Shown piece by piece: positions 63,857 through 64,000 of a stretch of 64,000 bases of DNA (positions are counted from its first letter, which is position 1; every line of letters starts with the position of its first letter). The position numbers and the translations under genes were made by a program. The stretch is from Flavobacteriales bacterium (lineage in GTDB: Bacteria; Bacteroidota; Bacteroidia; Flavobacteriales_E; Vicingaceae), in contig JAJCYO010000167.1 in NCBI GenBank assembly GCA_029262875.1, positions 51,098 to 115,097 on the forward strand, given 5' to 3'. Under the pieces are notes generated by a model that ran no database searches, was not told where the DNA came from, and saw only the letters and a program-made list of their open reading frames with translations.

Positions 63857-64000
63857 TTGAAAGCACTAAAACATATATCTTTTTTAGTAATTCTTTTAAC
63901 ATGTTTTGTTTCGAAACCATCTTATTCTCAAAATTATGGAGATAAAGATTATTACCTCGTTGATTCTCTAAATTTAGATGAATTATCAAAAGATGATGCT
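63857..64000 (+). CDS. Secreted protein, start of gene only (3' end outside window)
   Basis: A frame opens at TTG 63857 after an in-frame stop at 63851 and runs to the window edge. It encodes a signal peptide (ISFLVILLTCFVSKPSYSQ) and then YGDKDYYLVDSLNLDELSKDDA. This opening resembles TPR-containing sensor kinases of Bacteroidota, but too little is visible to assign it. Confidence 0.6.
   Translation, partial: MKALKHISFLVILLTCFVSKPSYSQNYGDKDYYLVDSLNLDELSKDDA

Noticed and set aside
1..64000. CRISPR array, rRNA operon, insertion sequences or replication origin
   Set aside because: No regularly spaced repeats, rRNA signatures, transposase genes or DnaA-box clusters were seen on either strand.

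Overview
The window is an AT-rich (about one third G+C by eye) chromosomal segment from a member of the Bacteroidota, most likely a marine or aquatic member of the order Flavobacteriales. The evidence is the presence of type IX secretion parts (PorZ, GldH), at least four secreted proteins with type IX C-terminal sorting domains, many TonB/lipoprotein envelope genes, TAnnTTTG-type -7 promoter boxes, weak or absent Shine-Dalgarno sequences and a tRNA gene that does not encode the full CCA end. I cannot name the genus from sequence alone.

Layout: 1-3270 is a LytS/LytTR-type two-component pair (the sensor is cut by the window edge). 3403-9331 is a run of secreted or lipid-anchored proteins, two of them with nearly identical type A sorting domains. 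9321-18220 is housekeeping: L-asparaginase, TatD nuclease, lysyl-tRNA synthetase, glycerol-3-phosphate dehydrogenase, NifU-like and Mrp-like Fe-S proteins, an alkyltransferase-like DNA-binding protein, TrmB and a haem-binding protein. 18314-34264 is mostly envelope biogenesis: acyltransferase, glycosyltransferase, GSCFA protein, EnvC-like factor, DUF4292 lipoprotein, TPR lipoprotein, sugar nucleotidyltransferase, dUTPase, flippase, crotonase, TonB receptor, RecO and PorZ. 34342-37082 is the one clear mobile region: tRNA-Arg(TCG), its terminator, a large serine recombinase whose 3' end is read antisense through both, a small overlapping ORF and a MerR-like regulator with a dyad at its start codon. 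37282-53944 holds a large secreted protein, a YfhO-like membrane protein, Pgk, DNA polymerase III delta', a RicT/PSP1-GldH-PBP1A block, a 3-oxoacid CoA-transferase and a 1280-residue SBBP/PKD type IX cargo. 53933-60558 is a six-gene tightly packed minus-strand run pairing a FAD oxidoreductase and membrane polyferredoxin with three glycosyltransferases. 60674-64000 holds an outer-membrane protein, a GH113-like hydrolase whose signal-peptide start is out of frame across a T10 tract, a TPR-like lipoprotein and the start of another secreted protein.

Themes: cell-envelope building and type IX secretion dominate, with the machine (PorZ, GldH) and its cargo both present. Genes are packed very tightly: neighbours on a strand often overlap by 1-26 bases, and every convergent gene pair in the window overlaps at its 3' ends. 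The most interesting points are the T10 frameshift before the hydrolase, the recombinase/tRNA-Arg arrangement, the matched A19/U56 change in that tRNA, the cysteine-ribbon insertion in PBP1A and the redox-plus-glycosyltransferase operon. No CRISPR array, rRNA or insertion sequence was seen, and there is no gene-free stretch above about 300 bases.
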